From contig CM064427.1 of NCBI GenBank assembly GCA_032690845.1, forward strand, positions 3,855,501 to 3,919,500: DNA of 64,000 nucleotides, given 5' to 3'. The translations under genes and the position numbers were made by a program. How positions within the stretch are numbered: position 1 is the first letter of the stretch; every line of letters begins with the position of its first letter. Under the pieces are notes generated by a model. The model was not told the DNA's origin and ran no database searches. It saw only the letters and a list, made by a program, of their open reading frames with translations. This stretch comes from Eleusine coracana subsp. coracana (lineage: Eukaryota > Streptophyta > Magnoliopsida > Poales > Poaceae). Positions 23,843-34,117 of this stretch are shown piece after piece.

Positions 23843-24689
23843 CCGAAGCAGGCTCACGCGTCTCCTACCTCCTATGGCGAGTTCAACGTGCAAGGGTGCA
23901 TTGTGCCGCGTGCGTGGTCGATGGTGCAGCAGAGGCTCGATCTGCAGTGGCGCACGGTCGAGGCGCACGGGCTCCAGTTGTTGGGCGTATATTGGTAGTA
24001 GCAAGCTCAGTCTGCTGGAATATCATGGTTGATGACACTGCAAGATTAAGCTTCAATTCAGAGTGCGTGTTTGACGCCATGGTTGGCTCAAGTTCTTCCA
24101 TGCACTACTACTTTCATGGATAATTCTGGTTTGTGCTTCAACCGGTTGTGTATTTATAGCTTTCCTTCTTGTTTTGATTGGATAATAAATCATGCTATGC
24201 ACGTCTGGATGCAATCTGTTTAATCGAGATTATTGTATTTTCCTTTCATACAAAATCACGACTTTGCATGCCAATAACTTGAGAGAAAAGGACTAGCCTA
24301 TATTTGTTAAACATAGTCATAAACCTGTCACATAAAACGTAATGCAAAGTTGTACAAAAAATCATTCAAGTATCATATAGTGCCTAAGTTTGAAAGCATT
24401 TACTACTTAATAAGCCACAATTTGGCAGATGCTCCATGAACAAATACTACTGAGTATTAGACATATTAAGAAACTTCGGAGGTGGTCTAGCGTTCTTGTA
24501 TGGCCTCATTTTAGTTTGCTTGTTCGATGGCTCTTGGACTTGAACATGCATGTGCAGCATCTGATGTCATATTTGACTCCAAACTAGGTGTTGTAGTTCC
24601 ACCTTGTTGTGTCGTACCTTTTGCCCTTATAGAAGTATTGATTATCCTTTGATTTGGCATACCACACTGCACAAGAATGACATAACGAT

Positions 24690-25294
24690 CAATTAGAAAA
24701 GAATCAAACGGAATGCACAGAGAAGAATGGTTCAGCCCTTAGCAGATGTCCTTGACTCAAGTTGATTGCCAGACATAGTGCTTTGTCCTTGACCATTTAC
24801 CTTCTCACATGTACTTGTTGTGGCCATTGGACTTGCACCGTGAGCATCTAATCTTTGTTCCAGTCTTGGACACCCTGTATGATTTCTTTGGTTTCTCATG
24901 AGTTTCTCTCTTCGTACAAATTCTAGGTCTGTCAGGCATTTTCATATTCTTAGGTGCCCTTGGTCATGGCCGTTTTGACACAGGCCAGTAGTGCATGCCC
25001 TCCACTAGTCGCATACAATACTCGTAAGTCTTTTTGTAATCATCAATGGAATAACAATTAGCTATGTAATCATCAAGCCTGGTAATGAAAGAGAGCTATA
25101 TAATCCACAATAACTCCATCATTAATAGAATCACACATTATTTGGCAGGCATTATCCTCACTTAGTTCTCTCAGTCCATTTTTCAACTCACCACCTGGTA
25201 ACAAACAATGCATCAGTACTACTCCGAGGTCGTGGTCTTCTAGATGGCCTCGAACTTCTGGTAGAGACATTTTATCTCTGTCTATGTGTGACAT
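24690..25294 (-). pseudogene. MULE transposase remnant: N-terminal domain joined to C-terminal zinc knuckle
   Basis: Reading the minus strand from 25294, one frame matches the N-terminal PB1-like domain often found in grass MULE proteins (LLPGGELKNGLRELSED ... CQIMCDSINDGVIVDYI). It stops at 25073. The next frame, from ~25071, matches the protein's C-terminal end: YEYCMRLVEGMHYWPVSK, a basic Pro-rich linker, then a CCHC zinc knuckle C-SR-C-KSNG-H-NKYM-C near 24808-24847. The catalytic DDE region and most of the SWIM finger are missing, and the parts differ in frame, with a further stop after PVSKRP. It cannot encode an active transposase. The domain identification is by pattern memory, not by search. 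Confidence 0.6.
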
Positions 25295-26011
25295 TCCCTC
25301 CGAACCTCCACAATATCACAAATCATTTCCGTCATCTGTAAACCCTCCTTTGTAATGAAAGCGAACTGCTAGATCGTGCCATGAGTTCATTGTGAAATGC
25401 TAAACACCACCACTGACAAAAGGATAGTTTAGGGGCAAGCCGGAAATATCAGTTAAACAACTCAAAGTTTTAGAGTAAACTATTCAAGTGACCAGGTTGA
25501 TTTTGGACTAAAATAATGACTATATACCACATCGCCTATGAATAGAAAAATACTATTAGGAACATGCAAAGATGAGAATTGTCGAGCAATTGACTAATCT
25601 TTTCACGAGTGATGAGTAATAACCATCCACGCACTTAGCAGGACAACATCACACGAGAGAATTCTGCAGCCCACATTGGCAGCTAGATTTAGATGTAGTT
25701 GGCGGTGGCGGTTCTAAGCTAGCTAGGGCTTGGAAGAAAGTAAGGAATAGAATTAAGTGGATTGATCAGGAGAGAATGGGTCGGTAGAATAGAGCACCAC
25801 GTCACTAAGCCATGTTGGATCCTAGTCAGCATGCCACATGTGCAAAATCAATGTAGAAACCACTTAAGAACTTGACGTGCATGGTTTGAAAAGATAAAGG
25901 AATATGTATGATTGAAATAAGAGACGAGGGACGAAAATTGAGCCAGAACAATAGTTAAGGACCAAAGTTGGACTTAATCCTATACAAAAATACTGTTGCA
26001 TAACTATCTCA

Positions 26012-26416
26012 TCACATATGCTCTCGTGGGAGCTTATACAAGATGATTTCCTCAAGCTCAGTCCTGGTGCCACTCACCAGCACCCAGACCTCAGCTATCT
26101 TCTCGATGCGACCCTCAACAAGATCCACAACGGTGAATGCGCGAAGCGTTGGAACGGTGTCCCCAGATCCTTCGAGCTGGTTTTGCTCGTCAATAGGGAT
26201 TGTAGAGCTGCTTGGTTGTGCGCATTTCACTCTCGGTACAACAGCTCCATTCAAATAAATGGTCTGGTTAGCTCCAAAGGCGATCATCTTCCTCACCCCT
26301 CTCCCATAGGCTAGGCTCCTGTGCATGTGCCCAAACACGACCAATGGGATGGAAATTCTCGTTTCCCTTCGGAGATCTGAAATAGCTCGTTCGAGATCTG
26401 CTGAGTTTTTGTTCAA
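26012..26416 (-). pseudogene. C-terminal fragment of a calcineurin-like metallophosphoesterase
   Basis: A 134-codon uninterrupted frame contains SIPLVVFGHMHRSLAYGRG, then MIAFGANQTIYLNGAVVPRV, and a C-terminal TLRAFTVVDLVEGRIEKIAEVWV. GHMH is the last metal-binding motif of calcineurin-like phosphoesterases. The flanking sequence resembles the plant plastid/cyanobacterial branch of the family, whose members end soon after such a segment. The N-terminal metal ligands (DxH, GDxxD, GNHE) are absent and the frame closes just upstream, so only the last ~130 residues remain. It sits next to the right end of the MULE, which suggests a gene fragment captured or left behind by a transposon. Function is unlikely. 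Confidence 0.65.
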
Positions 26417-26676
26417 TCATATACCATCTCTATTGTAATCTTGTGCTTCCTTTGTGTATCTCAAATTTTGGATGTGCTTTCACCTTTATTTTATTAGATA
26501 AATTGTCTTGTATGAAATTAATCTGATTTAGTCTATGGGTGAGATACAAATCCTTTGATCCGTGACACAGTTCCTAAAGTGCCCATCGGAATCTTTTTGT
26601 TGCCATGCTTGTGGAAATGTTGAGAGAATGTGGTATGTATTTTTGTAAAATTTCAATAAATTTTTTTATCATGTCT

Positions 26677-26971
26677 CATCAGTCATTACGGATTGTTTAT
26701 AAAACTATCCAAATCATTAGTTTATGTGCTGACCTTGATCTGGAAAAATGGGAGAAAGTGGTATGAATTATCATGGGGAGCTCTATTGTGTGGTAATGAA
26801 TCTTCTTCTGTTTTCCATGACATGAGAGCATATATGTTGGCCTGTAATTCGGACATATTTATTTCTTTACAGGCCTGCTTGACCACTATCTCATCAGCCA
26901 TTACGGGTTGTTTATAAAACATCCCAAATCACTAGTTTATGTGCTGATGTTGATGTGGAAAAAATGGGAGA
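26677..26971 (+). repeat. Pair of ~79-bp direct repeats
   Basis: CATCAG-CATTACGG-TTGTTTATAAAAC...TTTATGTGCTGA...GGAAAAA-TGGGAGA occurs at 26677-26755 and again at 26892-26971, with a handful of substitutions. The ~136 bases between them are unique. No LTR-like TG...CA ends or coding content were seen. The second copy ends three bases before the CACTA terminus at 26974. Confidence 0.75.
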
Positions 26972-26973
26972 CA

Positions 26974-27243
26974 CACTACAAAAAATATGACATTTTACGA
27001 TGCTTCAGTTTTATTGTAGAATGTAAAAAAATACATTGTAATATATATTTTGCGACATTTCTATCCTTTTTGTCATAAATTCATTGCGACGATCCTTACT
27101 TCGTCGCTAACTTATGACATTGTATTTTCATCGCTATCTATATCCAAAACATCGTAAAATTGATGTGCCCATTTACAATGATGGGTTGAATCATTTAGAG
27201 CAGGTCATCTGATGACCACCGACCAGTCCTAGTAGAACCACGG
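26974..27243. mobile_element. One end of a CACTA transposon
   Basis: The sequence begins CACTACAAAAAATATGAC, the usual CACTA terminus, followed by subterminal motifs in both orientations (CATTTTACGATG and ACATCGTAAAATTG). The opposite terminus was not found in this window; the sequence changes at about 27244 into an unrelated repeat. It is a truncated or interrupted element. Confidence 0.6.
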
Positions 27244-29808
27244 TGAAAGGACCAAGTGACTGAGAGGGGCCGGGGGGTGAATCGGAAACTCAATCAACTC
27301 TTCTAATAATTCTAGTGATGATCATACTAACAAGATAGTAGTCATATGAGAAAAATAACAACCTAAGCATACTAGTGAATCAGACAAGGCAATACAATTC
27401 ATATACAAGCTAGTAATCAAAGACACGTCGAAGCATACACCAATCTAGCAAAGGAGCCTACTCGTTCAAAACTATAAGATAATAAACTAGAGAGCACAAG
27501 CATGAGTAGCACAATACATACGAGGATGATCAATCAAGCCAAATCAACTCCTATACAAGCTAGTGATTAATTGCGGAAGCTACACACTACTAGCTAGCAA
27601 GGAGCCTATTCATGCAAGTCTACAAGGTAATCCACAAGAGCAATGTAAGCATATAAGCATGAATAGCATGGTATGTAAATACGAAAGATAAAGCATTAAA
27701 GTAAGGAGTATGTGTAAGACATGACTCATGATTTTTTTCCGAGGTCTCGGAAGGATGGTGCCTTCTCCTATTCCTCGTTGGACCACTCCCACCAGAGTAC
27801 CGGTCCCTCCCGCCACCAAGTGGAGTTTGTTGACATTTCGTCATCACTAAGTTTCCTTAGCAACAAAGCCAGAAATGTTTATTGTTAATCTATAACGAAT
27901 GTAGAGAGTCCGTAAGCGCACGAAGAATATCGTTGTAGCATTTCACCCGGAAGTATTCAGGGTATCGTTATTTATTTTATTCCAAAGGAAGTCATAAGAT
28001 TGATGATAGTAATTACCATATTTCTAGACATAGCATAATGGATTATAAGACAAAGTCCTCACAGGGGTAAGAATAAAGATAATATGGTAGTGGACACACA
28101 AATAGCATATTCAAGTCAGATAAATATTAGTCTAGTGGAGAAGGACAAAGAAAGAGCTAAGTTCCTATGTTGCTTTTATATAATTATATAGTCTACATTA
28201 TACTCTATTATACAGATACAAGACAATGCCAGACAATCAGATCATCACACCCTGGGCATCCAGTTTTCTCCTACATCCACAGTAAGATTCCAGCCAAGAG
28301 CCTATTGCATAGCCGAACGTGGGGGATTTCAAATGACAGATAGGGCTGTCACCACCTACTACCTACCCTAGTAATCCATGGGCTACATGACAAATAATAT
28401 ATTCTATTGATATAAGCACCACACTTACATCTTTAGAACAATACCCCTAATCCCTTAAGCGATGGATCAGAAAAGGAGTAATCACATTTAAGTGAACACT
28501 AAGCATATGGAAATGATCTAAGCCAACATTAATCATGCATTATTATAACAATATAAATAAAGACTATAGTAAGGGTTTATGTCTAACATGATAATATAGT
28601 ATAACTAGATTACTAACATGCAAGCATAATAACCACATACATGAATGGATCACATAATCAAACAAGAAACACATGACCCAAGCATAACTATATAGAAAGA
28701 CTAAATATATTAAATATAACAAAGTCTTATAAAAAGAGAAAGATACAAGAGCCATACCACAAATCTAATGAAGACTTGGAAACTAAAGACGACTCTATTC
28801 TAAGCCTAACTCCACTAAAACTAAAGAGAATGACGAAATGATAAAGAGAGTAACGCTTCTTAGTGTGTGCTTTGGAGTGAGGCCTCTCCCTTCTATTTAT
28901 ACTTTCCAAAGTCGGTAACTAAAGTCGGTAACTTCCACCAAACGTGCACAACCGCCTTTAGGGAGCCACCAGGATATGACACGTGGAGGCGGTGCACGAG
29001 GGGGCCCACTCCCTGTTCGGCCGAACAGGGGGGGGGGGATTCCCCACGTGTTCTGCCGCCTCCTGTGCACTGACAAGTGGGTCTTCTGGTCCAGTGACAC
29101 TGTATGATCGGTTGTAATGTCGGTTTACTTGTAGGTGGGCCAGTCAATACGTGGAAGTCACAGTTGGCGTGCTCTAATTGGTTGAAGTTGTGTTTCATCA
29201 TCACATGGGTGTGTTTCCTCCTCCATTTTGTTATTTCTCCTACATGTCAGTGTTCTCTAAGAAATAGTGGATATTTATTTATTCTAACTAAAATGCATGG
29301 TGGGAATGTTGAATTCTCCTTTATTCTGAGTAATATTGATAGTCGGAAATGATATTTAATGACCATCAACAGAGTTCTCGCACAGGAGCCCGTAATCACT
29401 CTCGAAGTCAAGACATGGTCACGTCACCGCTGCCACCAAGGCATAAGCTCACCTCTCTGGAGAACTTGTCAGATTCCCCAAGCCGATACGGGCACTCACT
29501 ATTGATGCCCCTTCCACCAACGGGATCAAACCATGTATAAACGTGTGACGGCCTTCACAACCGATCACGATAGGCTCGATCACTGACACCTAACCGGTCT
29601 AGGTCTCACCATAGACCAAGAGTAACAACCTAGATCACATCCTCAAGTATATCCTAGCCTTTGATGTGTATAGATGCTCAAGTTACTCTCTCTAGCACTC
29701 TCAAGATATCCAATATCTCCTCCCAATGCTCCTCTCTTCTCCTCTTGGCTTCTCACTAATGTTCCCAGTAATCCAAATGGCCGAGAGAGGTCTCCAAGAC
29801 CCTAGTGT
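27244..29808 (+). repeat. Non-autonomous repeat, copy A (split by a solo LTR)
   Basis: Begins TGAAAGGACCAAGTGACTGAG and a GGGGGGTGAAT block. It is collinear with the copy at 29821 through landmarks such as GGTCTCGGAAGGATG, CCACCAAGTGGAG, TTCTCGCAC, CACCGCTGCCACCAAGGCA and CTATTGATGCCCC. Collinearity is interrupted exactly at 27828-29371 by a solo LTR and resumes afterwards. Without the insert this copy is about 1.02 kb, and it ends early near 29808 relative to copy B. No coding potential. Confidence 0.7.
27828..29371. mobile_element. Solo LTR (1,544 bp) with intact target-site duplication
   Basis: Starts TGTTGACATT and ends ACCATCAACA, so it has TG...CA ends with a short inverted repeat TGTTGA/TCAACA. 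It is flanked on both sides by GAGTT (27823-27827 and 29372-29376). Deleting it and one GAGTT restores the exact collinearity of repeat A with repeat B, so the boundaries are independently confirmed. It contains no ORF of note. The retrotransposon family could not be named with certainty. Confidence 0.85.
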
Positions 29809-29820
29809 CACACCCCTTAT

Positions 29821-31650
29821 GAAAGGACCGAGTGACCGAGAGGGGGGCAGGGGGGTGAATCGAGAACTCGCACTATGTACCAAATTCGCTAATTCCTAAA
29901 ACCAAACACTTAATCAATTCCTATCACAATTCTAGTGGTGATCACACTAGCAAGATAATAGCCATATGAAAGGAACAACAACCTATCCATACTAGTGGAT
30001 CACATAAGGCAATACAACTCCTATGCAAGCTAGTAATAAAGCAACGCGGAAGCACACAACAAGCTAGGAAAGGAGCCTACTCGTGCAAAGCTACAAAATA
30101 GAGAACTAGAGCAAACAAGCATGAGTAGCACAACAAATACAAGGGTGAGCAATCAAGCCAATGCAACTCCTATACATGCTAGTGATCAAATGTGGAAGCT
30201 TAAACATTACTAGCAAGCAAGAAGGCTATTCGTGCAAGTCTACAAGATAATCAACAAGAGCAAGGTAATCACACAAGCATGAATAGGACGATATGTAAAT
30301 ACAGAAAGTAATGCATTAAAGTAAGGAGTAGAGTAAGAGATGGCTCATGATTTTTTTTCCCGAGATCTCGGAAGGATGACGCCTTCTCCTACTCCTTGTT
30401 GGACCACTCCCACCGGAGTACCGGTCTCTCCCACCACCAAGTGGAGTTCTCGCACACGAGCCCGCAATCACTTCCGGACAGAAGACACGGTTGCGTCACC
30501 GCTGCCACCAAGGCACAAGCTCGCCTTCCTTGAGAACTTGCCGGACTCCTCGAGCCGACACGGGCGCTCACTATTGATGCCCCTTTCATCGGTGGGTTGA
30601 AACCGTGTACAGACATGTGACGGCCTTCACAACCAATCATGACAGGGTCGATCACCGACACCTAACTGGTCTAGGTCCCATCATAGACTAAGAGTAACAG
30701 CCTAGATCACACCCTCAAGGATACCCTAGCCTTAGTTGTGCAAAATGCTCAAGTTACTCTCACTACCATTCTAAAGATATGCAATATCTGCTCCTAGTGC
30801 TCCTCTCTTGGCCCTTTGGCTCTCAACTGATGCTCCCAGCAATCCCAGTGGCGGTCTCTAAGACCTTAGCAACAAGTTTATATAGGCTTCCAACCTCAAA
30901 CTAGCCGTTGCTCTATGAAACAACCTTCTGGTCTCCACCAGGCGGCTCCTATAGAGCCGTTGTTCTCTATCCGCTATTTCCTCCATACAGACCATATAGT
31001 CCGGTCTATAGATCGTACAGTCCGGTCTTCATCGCTAAAACTCCAAACAGAGCCGTTGCAACCACTTTCTCGTTTGTTCTAGAATTGTCTCTACAGACCG
31101 TACAGTCCGGTCTCTATAACTCTGCACCAACAAATTTCTTTGCGGTCGAGTTCTCCTCCGTTCTGAATTTCCTCCTGATGACCAGACCATCTGGTCTGTA
31201 GAACCTCTCTGTCCGGTATCTAGCTTCGGAAGCTGAAACTCCTCGTCCTCGCTTGACTTCGTTTCCAGCTTCTTCCAACAACTCCAAGGCTTCTCCACTG
31301 CCACCTAGTGCCTATGATTTCACTGAGCATCCATGCACATCACAGACTAGTTGTGACCTAAGAGACATGACCTAGACCCCCTTGATAGTTCGGTTTTTTC
31401 AATGGACTCAAAGCTCTAACATCTAGACAAGTGTTCCAAACACTTGCTCCTAGCTTGTCCTTAGCCTTGATCGATCTTCATCAACCCGTGGACTCCATCA
31501 AGCTCCATGCTTGTGGTCATCATCATCCATCGCCAAGGCAACCATCGATAATCATTATAAGGTAGATAAGGTTTTCTACACGCACAACACTTGTGTAGAC
31601 ATTAGTCATATTTCATGCTTGTCATTCATCACCAAAACAGTTATACCTTT
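29821..31650 (+). repeat. Non-autonomous repeat, copy B
   Basis: Starts TGAAAGGACCGAGTGACCGAG, follows copy A closely for ~1.05 kb, and then continues into a further ~0.75 kb that copy A lacks. That part is rich in a recurring CAGTCCGGTCT / AGACCGTACAGTCCGG motif (30980-31210). Its end carries ATCACCAAAAC (~31630), matching the reversed start of copy C at 3705. The approximate right boundary is where Tat retrotransposon gag-like sequence begins. Confidence 0.6.
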
Positions 31651-33705
31651 GGGGTAACCGAGCTCGTCGGATCTAATCCCAACCTTAGTACCACTCGGAT
31701 TCGGCGGAACAGACCTACCCACCGGGTATGACTCAAAGTCGGTCCGCTCCTTTGATGAGGAATCGGATGGAACTTCTTGCCCCTATCCAGTGGCCATAAA
31801 TATGGTCGACATCGTGGAGAACCCACAAGCGAACGATGGAGAAACGGATGACGAGAAGCATACCGCGAAGAAGATTTCCCATCAAGCGATCATCATCGCT
31901 GATCGAGAGGATCGCGCGGATCTTGAGGCCTCGCACGACAGTTAGAACTTGGGGGGCTAGAGATTGATATGGATGGCGTCAAGGTCTATGACACCCTGTA
32001 AAACAACGTCACTGGGGCCAAGACGTTACTCGATAGCTTGATGGTCAAAGAGGCGTATCAGACCCCCGTGATGAAGAAGGCAGGGGCCATGCTTAAAGCA
32101 GCTGCTATTCAAGACGCGGTCAGAGAGCCGCCCTAATAGGTGGCAAGTTCTAGCCACGATACTACACACAACCGTCAAATCATCAACTCGCATTATGAAG
32201 AGCGGGCTCGAGACAATCATCGTTATGAAGAAGAGCGGCGCAATCGGAGGGACGACCACCGTCAGAAAGACCGATGAGAGGATCGGCGCAATCCATCTTT
32301 GAGGAAGAATCCACGGATGAACTAGCAGACCATGGACGATTTGCTGAGTGGCCCGTGCCTATGGCATCCTAAGGGAAAGCACAAAGCAAAAGATTATTAC
32401 TGTCTGAACGGCTTCGTGATAGCCGCGCTAAAGGTGGCCAAAGACCCACCAAGGCGCAATGGGAAAGACAAGGCCGACGACAGTGATGAGGAAGGAGAGT
32501 TCCTGGAGCCCCGAAAGGAGCTTAACTTCATCTTCGAAGGACTAGGTGCCTACACTTCCAAGTGCAAGAAAAAGCTAGATTTGTGAGAGATTAACTCCGT
32601 AGAACCTGCTGCTCCCGAGTACATGAGGTGGTTTGAGATTCCGATTACTTTTGATCAGTCGGATCACCCCCAAGCACCCTGCCCAAGCCAGGCCACTATC
32701 CGCTCATACTCATGGCAACCATGAAGGAGGTCAAGTTCAACAGAGTACTCATAGATGGAGGAAGTAGCCTTGACTTGATCTTCACCAAGATCCTCAAAGA
32801 GCTAGGCTTGATGGTCTATGACCTCAAACCTAGTACATCACCCTTCCATGGGATAGTGCCGGGGAAGACTTCGATTTTGATAGGGCGAATCACTCTGCCT
32901 GTCATATTTGGCACCCGAGAGAACTATGGGACCGAGCGCATTATCTTCCAAGTGGCCAACTTCGAGTCTGCCTACCATGCTATCATTGGAAGATCGGCGA
33001 TGGCAAAATTTATGGCGGTCCCGCATTATCCATACCTTACCTTGAAGATGCCAGTCCCTAAAGGAATTATCTCCCTCCACTCTAATCTTTGGAACTCTTT
33101 TGATTACGATGTGTAGAGTTGTGAGTTAGCCGACCAACAATTGATGCTGTCCAACTGTCTAGAGATCTAGAAGGCAGTCGGTGACGAGGTGAAGACTGAT
33201 GAGGAGATCCCCACGAAGAAGCCAAACAAGGAGAAGGTGCAAACGGATGACATCCCAACCAAGGAGATATCGCTCGACCCTGAAGACCCTACTAAGGTTA
33301 CTTATGCAGGGGCCGATCTCGGGGAGAAATAGGAACTCACTCTCACTCTTTTCCTCCAGAAAAATAGGGACATCTTTGCATGGAAGCCTTCTGACATGCC
33401 GGGAGTTCCTAGGGAAAAGATTGAGCATAAATTAAGGGTGTCTCCTAGGGCTACACCCGTCAAGCAATGTCTTAAAATATTCGCCCAAGACCGCAAGGAC
33501 GCCATGAAGAAGGAGTTAGCTAGGCTTTTAGATGCAAATTTTGTAAAGGAAGTGCACCATCCAGATTGGCTAGCTAATCCAGTCCTTGTATCTAAGAAGA
33601 ATAACGAGTGGCGTATGTGCGTTGATGATACCGATTTGAACAAGGTCTATCCTAAGGACTCCTTTGCTCTGCCACGTATCTGCCAGACCCGATGAGTGGT
33701 GTATG
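31650..33705 (+). mobile_element. Truncated Ty3/gypsy retrotransposon, Tat lineage (gag tail, protease, start of RT)
   Basis: Plus-strand frames give, in order, gag-like sequence with many stops (31740-32300), a gag tail (SGPCLWHPKGKHKAKDYY, 32332-32583), a retropepsin-like protease (VLIDGGSSLDLIF, ending VPHYPYLTLKMP, 32712-33113), and the N-terminal part of a reverse transcriptase (RDIFAWKPSDMPGVPR ... KNNEWRMCVDDTDLNK ... FALPRI, to ~33690). The protease has DGGSS where an active enzyme usually has D-T/S-G. RT breaks off before its catalytic YxDD; RNase H, integrase and LTRs are missing. The right break abuts a fragment of a second Tat element through a short repeated sequence. Confidence 0.75.
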
Positions 33706-33723
33706 TGCGTTGATGATAACGAG

Positions 33724-33841
33724 TGACGTAGGGTTGTTATCCTATGGGAGGCCCGAACATGTCTAAATCCTGTGTTCTGTGTCCATCGACTTTCATACTC
33801 ATACGCATACCTAGAACTACTATCGAGAATATCTCTCGACA
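33724..33841 (+). repeat. 5' LTR remnant of the second Tat element
   Basis: The last ~118 bases of the LTR are recognisable by comparison with 42440-42559 (shared GTTGTTATCCT, GGAGGCCC, GACTTTCATACTCATAC, CTAGAACTACTATCGAGAAT, TCTCTCGA). It ends ...CTCGACA. The first ~310 bases of the LTR are missing on this side. Confidence 0.7.
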
Positions 33842-34117
33842 GTTGCCGCGCTAGGAAGGGGCAGCATTGAGTTTAACTTCATTGAAATCAATTGCTTTCT
33901 TCAATGTCAAGTTCCTCCCAGGAGACAAGATCCGCTTTGGTACCCTCAGCTTCGTTGCTGATCAGAGCAGGAGTCTCGTCAAGCAAGATCCGGCGGCCCT
34001 CCCGATAGCCGCTGCACCTTTAGCTCCAGGCGTTAGCCAATCTGCCGACTCCCACTCGGCCTCAACAACAGGGCAGCAGCTCCCTAGGCGAAAACCCTCC
34101 CGGGTTCCTTCTCAGCG

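Larger units (their letters stand above)
23592..25876. mobile_element. Mutator-like element (MULE), internally deleted
   Basis: Inverted terminal sequences of ~85 bases, imperfect but clearly related, lie at 23592-23679 and 25796-25876. Shared cores are GCATG-TGACTAGGATCCAACA and the TTTCTACA and TGATGTGG-type blocks nearby. Between them the minus strand carries remnants of a MuDR-type transposase protein (see the pseudogene entry) without its catalytic middle. Long inverted repeats and this protein place it among MULEs. The true outer ends may lie further out on the right (to ~25985); no 9-bp target duplication could be confirmed. Confidence 0.65.
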
